A DNA stretch of 64,000 nucleotides from Chryseobacterium gallinarum (GCF_001021975.1 NZ_CP009928.1:4158001-4222000); one strand, 5' to 3'; positions 26,862 to 35,928 are shown, counted from the stretch's first letter. Notes: a model not told the origin generated them from the sequence alone. Numbers and translations are program-made.

Positions 26862-26960
26862 TTTATCCGCAATCATCCGTGCCAATATGTGTTATCTGTG
26901 ATAATACAAAATTTTCAAATTATAAAACCACGGATTTTCGCAGATTTACACAGATTTTTT
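26862..26960. repeat. Hairpin repeat with CAGAT/ATCTG arms, copy 2
   Basis: A direct copy of the 26718 element shifted by 144 bp, with about a dozen differences. It has the same long stem-loop potential. It ends 8 bp before the stop codon side of the GxxExxY gene, so on that strand it could also act as a terminator. Confidence 0.8.
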
Positions 26961-26968
26961 ATTTATAT

Positions 26969-27352
26969 TTAACTTAAATCTCCATTTATTTTTCTAAAGA
27001 TACTTTTACCAATATAGTCGGTATTGAAATTGACCAGAATTCCCAGTTTTAAATCTGTTAATTTTAAATAAGTCAATAATTGCTGATGATGAATATTGGC
27101 GATTTCCGCTACTGCTTTAACTTCGATAATTACCTTATCTTCAACTATAATATCAGCAATAAAACCTGAATCAATAAAAGTATTTTTAAATTTGACACTC
27201 ATGGGGACCTGAGTTCTAATTTTTAAGCCATTGTTTTCAAGTTCATAAGCCAGGACTTTCTCATATACTTTTTCTAACAGGCCGGGCCCGAGCTCATTAT
27301 AAACAGAAAATATTGATTTTCTGATATAAAAACTTATTTCATTTTCTTTCAT
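26969..27352 (-). CDS. GxxExxY family protein
   Basis: A 127-residue protein with the family signature GPGLLEKVYEKVLAYEL near 22-38 (G-x2-E-x2-Y). A PD-(D/E)XK-like core follows (FIADIIVEDKVIIEVKAV, about 63-80) and QLLTYLKLTDLKLGILVNF ends the fold. The Asp plus Glu-x-Lys arrangement suggests a nuclease fold, but no activity is established for the family. It stands next to two large hairpin repeats, a context that suggests spread as an accessory element. Neighbours on both sides are unrelated housekeeping genes. Confidence 0.85.
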   Translation of the reverse strand: MKENEISFYIRKSIFSVYNELGPGLLEKVYEKVLAYELENNGLKIRTQVPMSVKFKNTFIDSGFIADIIVEDKVIIEVKAVAEIANIHHQQLLTYLKLTDLKLGILVNFNTDYIGKSIFRKINGDLS

Positions 27353-27423
27353 CGTATTTGTATTTTGTGTTTCGTAAATCTACACAAAATCAAATACGTT
27401 TTATATTTTTATGGAAGCATTAT

Positions 27424-27864
27424 TTACCTTTTGTAAAAAATATAATCAGTCAATATAGGTTTTATGCCGTTTTGTTTAAGGAGAGAATTGATTTGTCCTC
27501 TATGATAGGTAGAGTGATTCACTGCATGGAAAAGCATTTCAAAAACGCTGTTCCTAAACTTTGTACCTCCCGAATTCTGATATTCTATTTGTTTGTCCGG
27601 ATCAAATTTTTGAATAATATCAATACTTTTCAGGAAATTCTGATGATTGATTTCTGTGAGCGTATCCAAGGGATTAAGCTGCCAGACTTCAAAAGGTCTT
27701 TCTCCTAATATCCGGGCATTCCAGATTTGTTGAGCATTGAGTGTATGGTTCATCAGACTGATTACTCTATCGTCTACAGCCGCTTTGTTTTCAGCAATCA
27801 ATTTAATCATTTCAAGGTTGAAATGATGGGTGTATTCAAATAAATCAATCAGTTTTTCTTTCAT
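27424..27864 (-). CDS. DinB-family four-helix protein
   Basis: A 146-residue all-helical protein with the three-histidine metal site of DinB/YfiT-like folds: H13 or H14 (YTHHFN), a central histidine in NHTLNAQQIW, and HAVNHSTYHRGQI near 112-124. Members include thiol-dependent transferases and metal-binding proteins; the role here is unknown. Its ATG overlaps the stop codon of the mutase gene by one base (TAATG), so translation is coupled and the two are in one operon. Confidence 0.85.
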   Translation of the reverse strand: MKEKLIDLFEYTHHFNLEMIKLIAENKAAVDDRVISLMNHTLNAQQIWNARILGERPFEVWQLNPLDTLTEINHQNFLKSIDIIQKFDPDKQIEYQNSGGTKFRNSVFEMLFHAVNHSTYHRGQINSLLKQNGIKPILTDYIFYKR

Positions 27865-29027
27865 TACTCAAACATTTCCGCCCAGCGGACTGCTTTTATT
27901 TCTTTTTCGTTATATAATTCTGCGATAGACTTTTTAACTTCTAATTTAGGGTATAAATTAACGCCAATCAGCTTTATTTTACCTTCTTCAATCCATTGCT
28001 GCTCTGCTATGGCATGTTCGCAGATTTTTTTCTGAATAATTCCCTGTTTAATAAGCTCCAGATAACCTCCGGCTTCTTCTATTTCTACCAACAGCGCCCA
28101 TGATTTTTCAGCAATCTGTCTGGTGATATCTTCCACGTAGTAGCTTCCGTTGGCAGCGTCTTCAAATACGTTGATAATGCTTTCGTAAGCTAAAACTATC
28201 TGTTGTTTAAAGGATATTTCTTCTGAGTTGTCTGTAGTTCTGTCTACCAGGTAATTATTGGTAAAAACAGCGTCTGCCCCTCCAATCATTGCTGAAGCAA
28301 GTTCCAATGTAGAGCGGATGAGGTTATTTTCATTGTCGGAGACCGCTTTATTTCTCAAAGAGGTTTCCGCAAAAATATAAGGGATATCATCCAGTCCGTA
28401 TTCTTTTGAAAGTTGATTGAAAACCATTTTAAAGGCTCTCAGCTTAGCCATTTCAAAGAAATAATTTCCTCCAATGGCGATTCGGAAGATCAGCTTATTC
28501 AGAATATCCGTGCCATATGCTTCTATCAGTTCCTTAGTTTTGGCAAGGGCAATACCTAATTGCTGATAAATAGCTGCTCCTGCATTCTGGTGCAATGAAA
28601 TATCAACACAAATGCTTCTTCTAAAATCTTTTGAAAGAAGTTCTTTGGTCAATTGATCATCAATGGTTCCTTCTTTTTCGTTAAAAACGTCAATCAGTGA
28701 AAAATACTGGTCTTCTTCTTTAGGACTGATGTGACCAGCAAGATCTTTATTATTGACAAAAATTGTTTTTTGTTCAAGGTTTTCCACATTATGGTCTAAC
28801 AGGAAAGCAAATACTTCATCTTCCAGACTTTCATGGTACCTGGCGACCAGATGGGTACTTTCTTCTACTTTTGGCAGGTTGGCCAAAGGTTTCTGAACTT
28901 CTGTGTAAAAAGGCTTTACTTCTATCCCTTCCAGGTTTTCTTTTTCAAGGATCGTGTAAATATCTTCTGTTTTAAGCTGTTTTTTTACTAAGTTTTCCCA
29001 GTTTGGAAATGTATTGGTATCTGACAT
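27864..29027 (-). CDS. mutA: Methylmalonyl-CoA mutase small (alpha-like) subunit, lacking B12 domain
   Basis: A 387-residue protein resembling the TIM-barrel part of methylmalonyl-CoA mutases (IAIGGNYFFEMAKLRAFKMV, ASAMIGGADAVFTNNY, IVLAYESIINVFEDAANGSYYVE). The C-terminal cobalamin domain with DxHxxG is absent, as in small subunits of the heterodimeric enzyme, which rearranges methylmalonyl-CoA to succinyl-CoA. The catalytic partner mutB is usually the next gene but is not here or anywhere in this window. The downstream slot is taken by a DinB gene. Confidence 0.85.
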   Translation of the reverse strand: MSDTNTFPNWENLVKKQLKTEDIYTILEKENLEGIEVKPFYTEVQKPLANLPKVEESTHLVARYHESLEDEVFAFLLDHNVENLEQKTIFVNNKDLAGHISPKEEDQYFSLIDVFNEKEGTIDDQLTKELLSKDFRRSICVDISLHQNAGAAIYQQLGIALAKTKELIEAYGTDILNKLIFRIAIGGNYFFEMAKLRAFKMVFNQLSKEYGLDDIPYIFAETSLRNKAVSDNENNLIRSTLELASAMIGGADAVFTNNYLVDRTTDNSEEISFKQQIVLAYESIINVFEDAANGSYYVEDITRQIAEKSWALLVEIEEAGGYLELIKQGIIQKKICEHAIAEQQWIEEGKIKLIGVNLYPKLEVKKSIAELYNEKEIKAVRWAEMFE

Positions 29028-29074
29028 TGCGATGGAGGTTATAAGTTGAAAATGGGTATTTTATGAAGGAATGA

Positions 29075-29428
29075 TTATTTTTTGGTTTTAGTACTGTCTA
29101 CTACCAGAATAAAAATCTCTTCGTTCGGTTTTTTCATAAAATAGTTTTCTCTTGCGTACTTTTCTTTCTCTGATTTGTTGTTCATCAGTTTTTTATAAAA
29201 AGCATCGTTCTTTTCGTATTCTTTCTTGTAATACTCCAATTGTTCTTCATATTTTTTGATCTCCCCATTCAGTTCGTTAATCACCAAAAATGAAGTTTTG
29301 TCGAAGAAAATCATCCATACCAAAAACAGACAGATCGTAATGGTATACTTATTCAGAATATATTTCTGGATTAATTTAAAGTTTTCAGATTTCGGCTGAA
29401 TATCTTTGATAAGGTTATTTTCTTCCAT
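29075..29428 (-). CDS. Septum formation initiator family protein (FtsB/DivIC-like)
   Basis: A 117-residue bitopic membrane protein: cytoplasmic tail, one membrane helix (about 28-48, ITICLFLVWMIFF), then a coiled coil (about 53-95, NELNGEIKKYEEQLEYYKKEYEKN). A short C-terminal tail follows (ARENYFMKKPNEEIFILVVD). This is the FtsB/DivIC layout; such proteins bridge the divisome in the periplasm. It starts 2 nt after udk and precedes mutA by 47 nt, a gene order common in flavobacteria. Confidence 0.85.
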   Translation of the reverse strand: MEENNLIKDIQPKSENFKLIQKYILNKYTITICLFLVWMIFFDKTSFLVINELNGEIKKYEEQLEYYKKEYEKNDAFYKKLMNNKSEKEKYARENYFMKKPNEEIFILVVDSTKTKK

Positions 29429-29430
29429 TT

Positions 29431-30045
29431 TTAATGTTTTTTCAACGAGTTTTTAATAACCGTAGTTAAAAAATCAATCGCTACGGAATTCTGTCTCATA
29501 TTAGGGATAATAAGATCGGCCTCATTTTTAGAAGGCTCTATAAATTCCTGGTGCATTGGTTTCAAAGTGGTCTGATAGCGGTGTAATACCTCGCTCAGAT
29601 CTCTTCCTCTTTCCTGGGTGTCTCTTCTGATCCTCCTGATCAGCCTTTCATCTGAATCTGCATGCACAAACACTTTCAGGTCAAACTCTTTCAACAGTTC
29701 TTTATTGGTTAAAACCAAAATTCCCTCTACGACCAATACATTCTTAGGTTCTACAGTGACATGATCTCCTGTTCTGGAATGGGTTACAAAGCTGTAAATC
29801 GGCTGTTCAATCGGCTCATTATTCTTTAAAGCTTTAACATGTTTTATCAATAATTCAAAATCAATAGACTTGGGGTGGTCGTAGTTTAGCGCCTCTCTTT
29901 CTGTCAGGGTAAGGTTTTGATTGTCATGATAATAATTATCCTGTGAAAGGATATTCATTCCTTCAATATCTAGCTGCTGAAGTATCTTGTCAACAACTGT
30001 AGTTTTGCCGGATCCTGTACCACCGGCAATTCCTATTACAAGCAT
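29431..30045 (-). CDS. udk: Uridine kinase
   Basis: A 204-residue P-loop kinase beginning MLVIGIAGGTGSGKTTVVDK, Walker A at 8-16. It has the nucleoside-binding DNYYH (about 36-41), YDHPKSIDFELL (about 55-66) and the arginine-rich lid RLIRRIRRDTQERGR (about 134-148). It phosphorylates uridine and cytidine in pyrimidine salvage. First gene of the operon udk, ftsB-like, mutA, dinB. A good promoter lies about 30 nt upstream. Confidence 0.95.
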   Translation of the reverse strand: MLVIGIAGGTGSGKTTVVDKILQQLDIEGMNILSQDNYYHDNQNLTLTEREALNYDHPKSIDFELLIKHVKALKNNEPIEQPIYSFVTHSRTGDHVTVEPKNVLVVEGILVLTNKELLKEFDLKVFVHADSDERLIRRIRRDTQERGRDLSEVLHRYQTTLKPMHQEFIEPSKNEADLIIPNMRQNSVAIDFLTTVIKNSLKKH

Positions 30046-30071
30046 TCTTTTTTGTTTCTTTATAGTTGGTA

Positions 30072-30102
30072 CAAATATACTATTTTAGATAAAATATGAC
30101 AA
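30072..30102 (-). promoter_or_regulatory. Predicted promoter of the udk operon
   Basis: On the minus strand TTG (30102-30100), a 20-nt spacer and TATATTTG (30079-30072) match the Bacteroidota consensus closely. Confidence 0.65.
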
Positions 30103-30289
30103 CGAAGATAGAGAAATTGACCAATTAAGAAATTCTTATATCCTGAGGTTAAAATTGATCTTTAAAACACCAGAAAATACGCTAAGAATTTAGAAAGCTG
30201 TATGGAGCGTTACGTTAAGTAGTAGGAACAACTACCATAAGTCTTTCTCAAAAATAAATAATCAATACGTTAAATGTTTTTCATAAAAA

Positions 30290-30313
30290 AGCCGGTCAAT
30301 AAATTGACCGGCT
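30290..30313 (-). terminator. Terminator after clpS
   Basis: Perfect 11-bp stem AGCCGGTCAAT (30290-30300) and ATTGACCGGCT (30303-30313), followed on the minus strand by a U-run. Confidence 0.8.
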
Positions 30314-30319
30314 CTTATT

Positions 30320-30625
30320 TTATACGATTTCACTGGTTAATTCCCGTGAAATAAGTTTTTCATGCATAGGCTTCAGAATATCCATTGAGCCTGTTTTCAC
30401 TGTGCATTTACCTTTATAATGCACCAGAATCGTACATTGTTCCGCCTGTTCCAGCGTGTGCTTACAAATTTCAATTAAACAGTCAATGACATAATCAAAA
30501 GTATGAACATCATCATTATGCAATACCAATTTATAAACATCATCCGTATCATCCAGGACCAGAACTTCTTCTTCATACTGTCGTTTCGGATTTTCGTAAT
30601 CTTTGATCGTATTATAAAAATTCAT
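30320..30625 (-). CDS. clpS: ATP-dependent Clp protease adaptor ClpS
   Basis: A 101-residue protein with the ClpS signatures VLHNDDVHTFDYVIDCLIEIC (about 34-54) and the hydrophobic pocket region that reads N-degrons. It delivers N-end rule substrates to ClpA/ClpC with ClpP. Length is usual. It follows the CorC-like gene by 14 nt and is in the same transcript. Confidence 0.92.
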   Translation of the reverse strand: MNFYNTIKDYENPKRQYEEEVLVLDDTDDVYKLVLHNDDVHTFDYVIDCLIEICKHTLEQAEQCTILVHYKGKCTVKTGSMDILKPMHEKLISRELTSEIV

Positions 30626-30639
30626 TGTAAGTAATTTTT

Positions 30640-31998
30640 TTAAACTTCTCCGATTTTTTCTGCTAAATTATCTATAGAATTAGGCCCATGATATACCAGC
30701 TCTACCAATTCTACACTTTTATTATTCATTTTCAGGATCTTAAAATGATAATTATCAAGATCAAATTCCTGGTTTTCTTCCGGAATTTCTTCAAGTTCAT
30801 AAAGAATAAATCCTGCCAGTGAATTGTATTCACTTTCTTCAGAAAGAGGGAGTTTCTTCGGTAAGAATTCATTAATCTCATCCAAAGGTTGGGTTGCCTG
30901 TACCCAATACGTATTATCTCCTATTTTATCAACGATTTTTTCTTCATCATCTTCTTCATCCTGGATTTCTCCTACCAATTCCTCAAGGATATCCTCCAGG
31001 GTGATAATCCCCTCTGTTCCTCCAAATTCATCAATAACAACAGCAATATGCTGTTTTTTAAGCTGGAAGGTTTTTAATAAGTCTGAAACTTTCTTGCTTT
31101 CTACCACGAAAAAGGCATCACGCATTAAGTCCTTAAGGTCTTCATGATCCAGGTCTCCTTTTCTTTTGACAAATTCCCTTATGATTTCTTTGGTATAGAA
31201 AATCCCGATCACATTATCGATAGAGCCAATATAGACAGGAATACGGGAATAACCGCTATCCATAATCTTATTAATAATCTCATTGACATCTTCTTCAAAA
31301 TCAATTGAAGTAATATTTTGCCTTGGAACCATGATCTGCTTTGCAGAGTGATCTGTAAAATCAAAGGCATTTTTGATGATTTCATAGTTCTCTTCTTCGA
31401 TCTCACCGCTGTCTGCACTTTGTTTTACCAAAAGCTGAAGTTCTTCCGTGGAGTGGATTTCCTGCTCAGAAGCCGGGTGTATTTTGATCAATCTCAGGAA
31501 ACCGTTTGACATAGAGTTCATCAACCAGATAAACGGTTTAAAAATAGTATAGAAAACTCTCAACGGAACCGCTGTGGCCATCGTTGTAGCTTCTGATTTT
31601 CTGATCGCTATGGATTTTGGAATAAGCTCACCAAATACAATATGCATAATGGTAATCAAAACAAAACTGATCACCAGGGAAACTGAGGTAACAGTAGCCT
31701 GGCTCATATTGAAATTAAGTGAATGAAAAATATTTTCAACGATATGATGCAAAGCACTTTCTCCCACCCAACCCAGGGCAAGGGAAGCCAATGTAATTCC
31801 TAACTGAGTAGCAGAAAGATACTCATCAAGATGTTTAATGATATGTTCTGCCTGTTTTGCCATAGAATCACCTTCTGCGGCTTTAAGTTGAATCTGTGAA
31901 TAACGAACTTTAACAATTGAAAATTCTGCGGCTACGAAAAAGCCATTTAGTAAAACAAGAAATAAGGCCAGCAAAAGCCTGACTATGTCCGAATCCAT
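30640..31998 (-). CDS. CNNM/CBS/CorC-HlyC domain membrane protein
   Basis: A 452-residue protein with a CNNM (DUF21) membrane domain of three to four helices (about 1-185). A pair of CBS domains follows (about 205-345, MVPRQNITSIDFEEDVNEII, VVIDEFGGTEGIITLEDILE). A CorC_HlyC domain closes it (about 360-440, QATQPLDEINEFLP to NYHFKILKM). Proteins of this layout are linked to Mg2+ or Co2+ efflux or resistance; older hemolysin labels are misleading. Co-transcribed with clpS. Confidence 0.9.
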   Translation of the reverse strand: MDSDIVRLLLALFLVLLNGFFVAAEFSIVKVRYSQIQLKAAEGDSMAKQAEHIIKHLDEYLSATQLGITLASLALGWVGESALHHIVENIFHSLNFNMSQATVTSVSLVISFVLITIMHIVFGELIPKSIAIRKSEATTMATAVPLRVFYTIFKPFIWLMNSMSNGFLRLIKIHPASEQEIHSTEELQLLVKQSADSGEIEEENYEIIKNAFDFTDHSAKQIMVPRQNITSIDFEEDVNEIINKIMDSGYSRIPVYIGSIDNVIGIFYTKEIIREFVKRKGDLDHEDLKDLMRDAFFVVESKKVSDLLKTFQLKKQHIAVVIDEFGGTEGIITLEDILEELVGEIQDEEDDEEKIVDKIGDNTYWVQATQPLDEINEFLPKKLPLSEESEYNSLAGFILYELEEIPEENQEFDLDNYHFKILKMNNKSVELVELVYHGPNSIDNLAEKIGEV

Positions 31999-32079
31999 TT
32001 AGAAGTTGTATAAATTTTATTAACTACAAAGATATGCAAAATATAAATAACCTGAATCCGGTACAGTTAACTTATTTCA

Positions 32080-32217
32080 ATGGAGGCGCTTTTTGAAGTG
32101 AAAAAACGAAGCTTTAAAACAGCCTTAATTTCTCATGAAAAAATATTCCGATATCTTTTGTCCCCAACTATTCCTAAAGAAGATTTTAAGGCAATAAATG
32201 AGAGTTTTAGCTTTTAA
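32080..32217 (+). CDS. Possible small ORF, 45 residues
   Basis: An ATG-to-TAA frame of 45 codons on the plus strand in the 275-bp gap between the CorC-like and atpG genes, both on the minus strand. The product would begin MEALFEVKKRSFKTALISHE and end PKEDFKAINESFSF, a reasonable soluble composition without low-complexity runs. No convincing promoter or ribosome-binding site is seen and no family is recognised. It may be a chance frame or the remnant of a larger gene. Confidence 0.25.
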   Translation: MEALFEVKKRSFKTALISHEKIFRYLLSPTIPKEDFKAINESFSF

Positions 32218-32224
32218 CCATAAA

Positions 32225-32251
32225 AAAAGCACCGATAATATCGATGCTTTT
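32225..32251 (-). terminator. Terminator of the ATP synthase operon
   Basis: AAAAGCA (32225-32231) with TGCTTTT (32245-32251) and inner CGAT/ATCG pairs, 22 nt past the atpG stop, U-run on the minus strand. Confidence 0.75.
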
Positions 32252-32272
32252 GATGGTATGTTAAAATAATTC

Positions 32273-33136
32273 TTACGAATTTTTCAAAGCTTCTGCTCCG
32301 GAAACAATTTCCAGGATTTCGTTGGTAATTGCTGCCTGTCTCGCTTTGTTGTAGAAGATCACAAGATCATTCTTTAGAGCCTGGGCGTTGTCTGTTGCTT
32401 TGTGCATTGCAGTCATTCTCGCTCCGTGCTCTGATGCAATTGAGTCTAAAATTGCTTTGAAAATCTGGGTTTTGATAGATTTTGGAATCAAATTATCAAG
32501 AATCTCAGCTCTGTTTGGCTCAAAGATATAATCTGTTTCAACTTCTGATTCTGTATTTTCAGGCATTGAGATAGGAAGAACTCTTTCTGTTGTTACTTCC
32601 TGAGTTGCTGCATTCACGAATTTATTGTAAATAACATAAACTTCGTCAAATTTTCCTTCCGTGAAACTAGTCATTACTCCTTCAACGATGTGAGCAACAG
32701 TATCAAAGTTCATGTTATCGTACACAGAGCTTCCATTGGCATATACCGTACGGCTTTTTCTTACTGCATCATATACCTTTTTTCCTACAGGAAGAACTTC
32801 AATCTCATATTGAGAATTGTTCTGAAACTGAAGGTTAAGCTCTTTTACGATTGAAGAGTTAAAAGCTCCCGCAAGACCCCTGTTTGAAGTAACAGCGATG
32901 AAAAGTATTCTTTTAACCTCTCTTTTCTGAGCATATACAGAAATCTGATCAGGATCAGAGCTAGAATTTACATTCTGGATAAGCTCCTGTAATTTTTCAG
33001 AATATGGTCTTAACATTACGATTGCATCCTGTGCTTTTTTAAGTTTCGCAGCGGAAACCATTTTCATAGCACGTGTAATCTGCATCGTAGATGAAATTGA
33101 CGTAATTCTGCCTCGTATTTCTTTTAAGTTTGCCAT
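32273..33136 (-). CDS. atpG: ATP synthase F1 gamma subunit
   Basis: A 287-residue protein with the conserved N-terminal helix MANLKEIRGRITSISSTMQITRAMKMVSAAKLKKAQ and C-terminal helix MTAMHKATDNAQALKNDLVIFYNKARQAAITNEILEI that form the central shaft. It couples rotation of the c-ring to catalysis in the alpha-beta head. It is the last gene of the operon; the next genes on this strand are unrelated, so beta and epsilon are encoded elsewhere. Confidence 0.97.
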   Translation of the reverse strand: MANLKEIRGRITSISSTMQITRAMKMVSAAKLKKAQDAIVMLRPYSEKLQELIQNVNSSSDPDQISVYAQKREVKRILFIAVTSNRGLAGAFNSSIVKELNLQFQNNSQYEIEVLPVGKKVYDAVRKSRTVYANGSSVYDNMNFDTVAHIVEGVMTSFTEGKFDEVYVIYNKFVNAATQEVTTERVLPISMPENTESEVETDYIFEPNRAEILDNLIPKSIKTQIFKAILDSIASEHGARMTAMHKATDNAQALKNDLVIFYNKARQAAITNEILEIVSGAEALKNS

Positions 33137-33151
33137 TAATTTGGGTTCAAA

Positions 33152-33202
33152 GTTTAAGGTCTAAAGTTTAAGGCTTAAAACGCTATATTTTAAACCTTAA
33201 AC
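33152..33202. repeat. Direct and inverted GTTTAAGG repeat between atpA and atpG
   Basis: GTTTAAGG at 33152-33159 and 33166-33173 and its complement CCTTAAAC at 33195-33202 form a hairpin with a 21-nt loop in the 77-bp atpA-atpG spacer. It is the only spacer of this operon with such structure. Confidence 0.55.
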
Positions 33203-33213
33203 ATTGAATTTTT

Positions 33214-34791
33214 TTAGTTGTATTTAGAAGCTAAATCGTTAGCTGCCTGCTTAAGAACACCTGTAATATCATTATCGATTTTTCCAGCTTTGATCGCAGC
33301 CATTGTATCAGGGTGCTTAGATCTCAGGAACTCGATGTACTCATGTTGGAATTCTTTAATCTTGTTCAATGGAACGTTTCTCAATAAGTTCTCAGTACCC
33401 GCATAGATCATTGCTACCTGGCTGTCTACCGGAAGTGGAGAGTTAACCGGCTGCTTAAGAAGCTCCACGTTTCTTTCTCCTTTAGAGATTACTGCTAAAG
33501 TAGAAGCATCAAGGTCAGAACCGAACTTGGCAAACGCTTCTAATTCTTTATATTGAGCCTGGTCAAGTTTCAATGTACCAGATACTTTTTTCATTGATTT
33601 GATCTGAGCATTACCTCCTACTCTTGATACAGAGATACCTACGTTAATCGCAGGACGAACCCCTGAGTTGAATAGATCAGACTCCAGGAAGATCTGTCCA
33701 TCTGTAATAGAGATTACGTTAGTTGGGATATACGCAGAAACGTCACCTGCCTGAGTTTCGATGATTGGAAGTGCCGTTAATGATCCACCACCTTTTACGA
33801 TTGGCTTTAAAGACTCTGGTAAGTCATTCATTTGCTTGGCAATTTCGTCATCAGCAATGATTTTTGCAGCTCTTTCCAATAGTCTTGAGTGAAGATAGAA
33901 AACGTCTCCAGGGTAAGCTTCACGGCCCGGTGGTCTTCTTAAAAGTAGGGAAAGCTCACGGTAAGCAACAGCTTGTTTAGATAAATCATCATAAACGATC
34001 AATGCCGGTCTACCTGTGTCTCTGAAGTACTCACCGATAGCAGCACCTGCCATTGCAGAGTATACCTGCATCGGAACCGGATCTGATGCGTTAGCCGCAA
34101 CAATTACCGTATATGCCAAAGCTCCCTTATCAGAAAGAGTTTTAACGATTTGTGCTACAGTAGAAGCTTTCTGACCGATAGCTACATATATACAATATAC
34201 TGGTTTACCAGCATCAAAGAATTCTTTTTGGTTGATGATCGTATCGATCGCAACAGTTGTTTTACCTGTTTGTCTGTCACCGATGATAAGCTCTCTTTGT
34301 CCTCTTCCTACAGGAATCATAGAGTCAATTGCCACGATACCTGACTGCAAAGGTTCAGTTACCGGCTGTCTGTAGATAACCCCAGGAGCTTTTCTTTCCA
34401 GTGGCATTTCGTATAAATCCCCTGTAATAGGACCTTTACCATCGATAGGGTTACCAAGAGTATCTACTACTCTTCCTAACATTCCTTCTCCTACTTTGAT
34501 AGAAGAGATTCTGTTTGTTCTTCTTACTGTATCCCCTTCTTTTACTAATTTACTTTCACCTAATAAAGCAACCCCCACGTTGTCTTCTTCAAGGTTAAGT
34601 ACAATACCTTCTACATCACTAGAAAATTTCACCAACTCTCCGTATTGTACGTTTTCTAACCCGTATACACGAGCAATACCATCACCGATGGTTAAAACTG
34701 TACCTACTTCCTCAACGTTTGATTGAGTGTCGAAGTTGGCCAATTGCTGTTTTAAGATCGCAGATACTTCTGCCGGATTTATTTCTGCCAT
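33214..34791 (-). CDS. atpA: ATP synthase F1 alpha subunit
   Basis: A 525-residue protein with the P-loop [15 protein letters not shown] (about 168-182), the [19 protein letters not shown] segment and the visual-like [17 protein letters not shown] motif (about 378-394). It forms the non-catalytic nucleotide sites of the F1 head. It begins with the family-typical [17 protein letters not shown]. Starts 16 nt after atpH. Confidence 0.98.
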   Translation of the reverse strand: MAEINPAEVSAILKQQLANFDTQSNVEEVGTVLTIGDGIARVYGLENVQYGELVKFSSDVEGIVLNLEEDNVGVALLGESKLVKEGDTVRRTNRISSIKVGEGMLGRVVDTLGNPIDGKGPITGDLYEMPLERKAPGVIYRQPVTEPLQSGIVAIDSMIPVGRGQRELIIGDRQTGKTTVAIDTIINQKEFFDAGKPVYCIYVAIGQKASTVAQIVKTLSDKGALAYTVIVAANASDPVPMQVYSAMAGAAIGEYFRDTGRPALIVYDDLSKQAVAYRELSLLLRRPPGREAYPGDVFYLHSRLLERAAKIIADDEIAKQMNDLPESLKPIVKGGGSLTALPIIETQAGDVSAYIPTNVISITDGQIFLESDLFNSGVRPAINVGISVSRVGGNAQIKSMKKVSGTLKLDQAQYKELEAFAKFGSDLDASTLAVISKGERNVELLKQPVNSPLPVDSQVAMIYAGTENLLRNVPLNKIKEFQHEYIEFLRSKHPDTMAAIKAGKIDNDITGVLKQAANDLASKYN

Positions 34792-34807
34792 TGTATGGTT
34801 GTTTTTC

Positions 34808-35347
34808 TTAATTTAATTGAAAATCTTTTTTAACTTGGTTCAGTTTGGTCTTCACAGATGCATCTACCTGCTGGTCTCCTACTCTCAGAATATATCCTCC
34901 AAGGATTTCAGGCTTAACATTTACTTTCAGATCAAAGTTTGAGTCAGTATTTACAAGATTGGTAGATCTTAAAATCTGGTCAAGGTTTTCTTTTGAAAGC
35001 GGAGTTGCTGTAGTAAGCGTTACTCTCTGCACACCGTTAAGGTCTTCTACTTTATTGATAAATTCCTGAGCGATATTTTTCAATTGGTTTTCACGTCCGT
35101 GTTTAATCACCAGTGTGATCAGATTTTGGGTAGAAACAGATAAACCTTTGAATATTTCGTTTGCTACTTCTATTTTCTTTTTAGAATCGATGTAAGGAGT
35201 AAGGAAAAACTTATTTAAATCTTTAGATTCAGTCATTACCTTCACTACATCTTTCATTTCAGAAAATACAGTAGCCGTTTGCCCTGCTTCATTCGTGAAG
35301 TCAAGTAAACCTTGTGCGTATCTTTTAGCTACTTTAGATGTAAGCAT
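34808..35347 (-). CDS. atpH: ATP synthase F1 delta subunit
   Basis: A 179-residue protein with the OSCP/delta opening [19 protein letters not shown]. The C-terminal signature [32 protein letters not shown] (about 144-176) is also present. It joins the F1 head to the peripheral stalk. It follows atpF by 2 nt, indicating tight co-translation. Confidence 0.95.
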   Translation of the reverse strand: MLTSKVAKRYAQGLLDFTNEAGQTATVFSEMKDVVKVMTESKDLNKFFLTPYIDSKKKIEVANEIFKGLSVSTQNLITLVIKHGRENQLKNIAQEFINKVEDLNGVQRVTLTTATPLSKENLDQILRSTNLVNTDSNFDLKVNVKPEILGGYILRVGDQQVDASVKTKLNQVKKDFQLN

Positions 35348-35349
35348 TC

Positions 35350-35847
35350 TTAGTTAAGGTTTGATTTGTTTAAATAATTTTGAACTAATTCGTTTTGAGC
35401 TTCAGTGTTATCTAGTTTTTGCTTCAGGATAGATTCAGCAATGTTCACAGATAAAGTACCGATTTGGGTTTTGATGTCTGCCATGGCAGCATTCTTCTCA
35501 GCAGTGATGGTCTGCTTAGCAGCTTCGATCATTTTGTCTCCTTCAGCTTTAGCAGCATCTTTGGCTTCTCCTACGATTCTGTCCTTAATTTCTCTAGCTT
35601 CTTTAAGGATAGCATCTCTTTCGATTTTAGCTTCACGAATAATTCTTTCGTTATCCTCTTTTAAAGTTTCCATTTCTTTTCTAGCCAATTTAGCTTGATT
35701 AAGAGCGTCAACTATAGAAGTTTCTCTGTCGTTAATAGACTTTAAAATAGGTTTCCAAGCGAATTTACCTAACAGAAATAATAACGCTAGAAAGATAACA
35801 GACTGGATAATAAATAATCCTGATGAAAACTGATGAATTAATTCCAT
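35350..35847 (-). CDS. atpF: ATP synthase F0 b subunit
   Basis: A 165-residue protein: one N-terminal membrane helix (about 10-30, GLFIIQSVIFLALLFLLGKF), the conserved WKPILKSINDRETSI. A long charged coiled coil follows, rich in Ala/Lys/Glu (about 40-130), forming the peripheral stalk. It precedes atpH by 2 nt. Confidence 0.95.
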   Translation of the reverse strand: MELIHQFSSGLFIIQSVIFLALLFLLGKFAWKPILKSINDRETSIVDALNQAKLARKEMETLKEDNERIIREAKIERDAILKEAREIKDRIVGEAKDAAKAEGDKMIEAAKQTITAEKNAAMADIKTQIGTLSVNIAESILKQKLDNTEAQNELVQNYLNKSNLN

Positions 35848-35928
35848 TATATAAATGTATAAATAATTATTACTTTTTTAAAGAATCATTACCTGCAACC
35901 AACCGTTGCAGATAATGATCTGATTGAA

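Noticed and set aside
26718-26960. CRISPR array at the repeated CAGAT region
   Set aside because: There are only two long copies, each internally self-complementary, with no short identical repeats separated by unique spacers and no cas genes.
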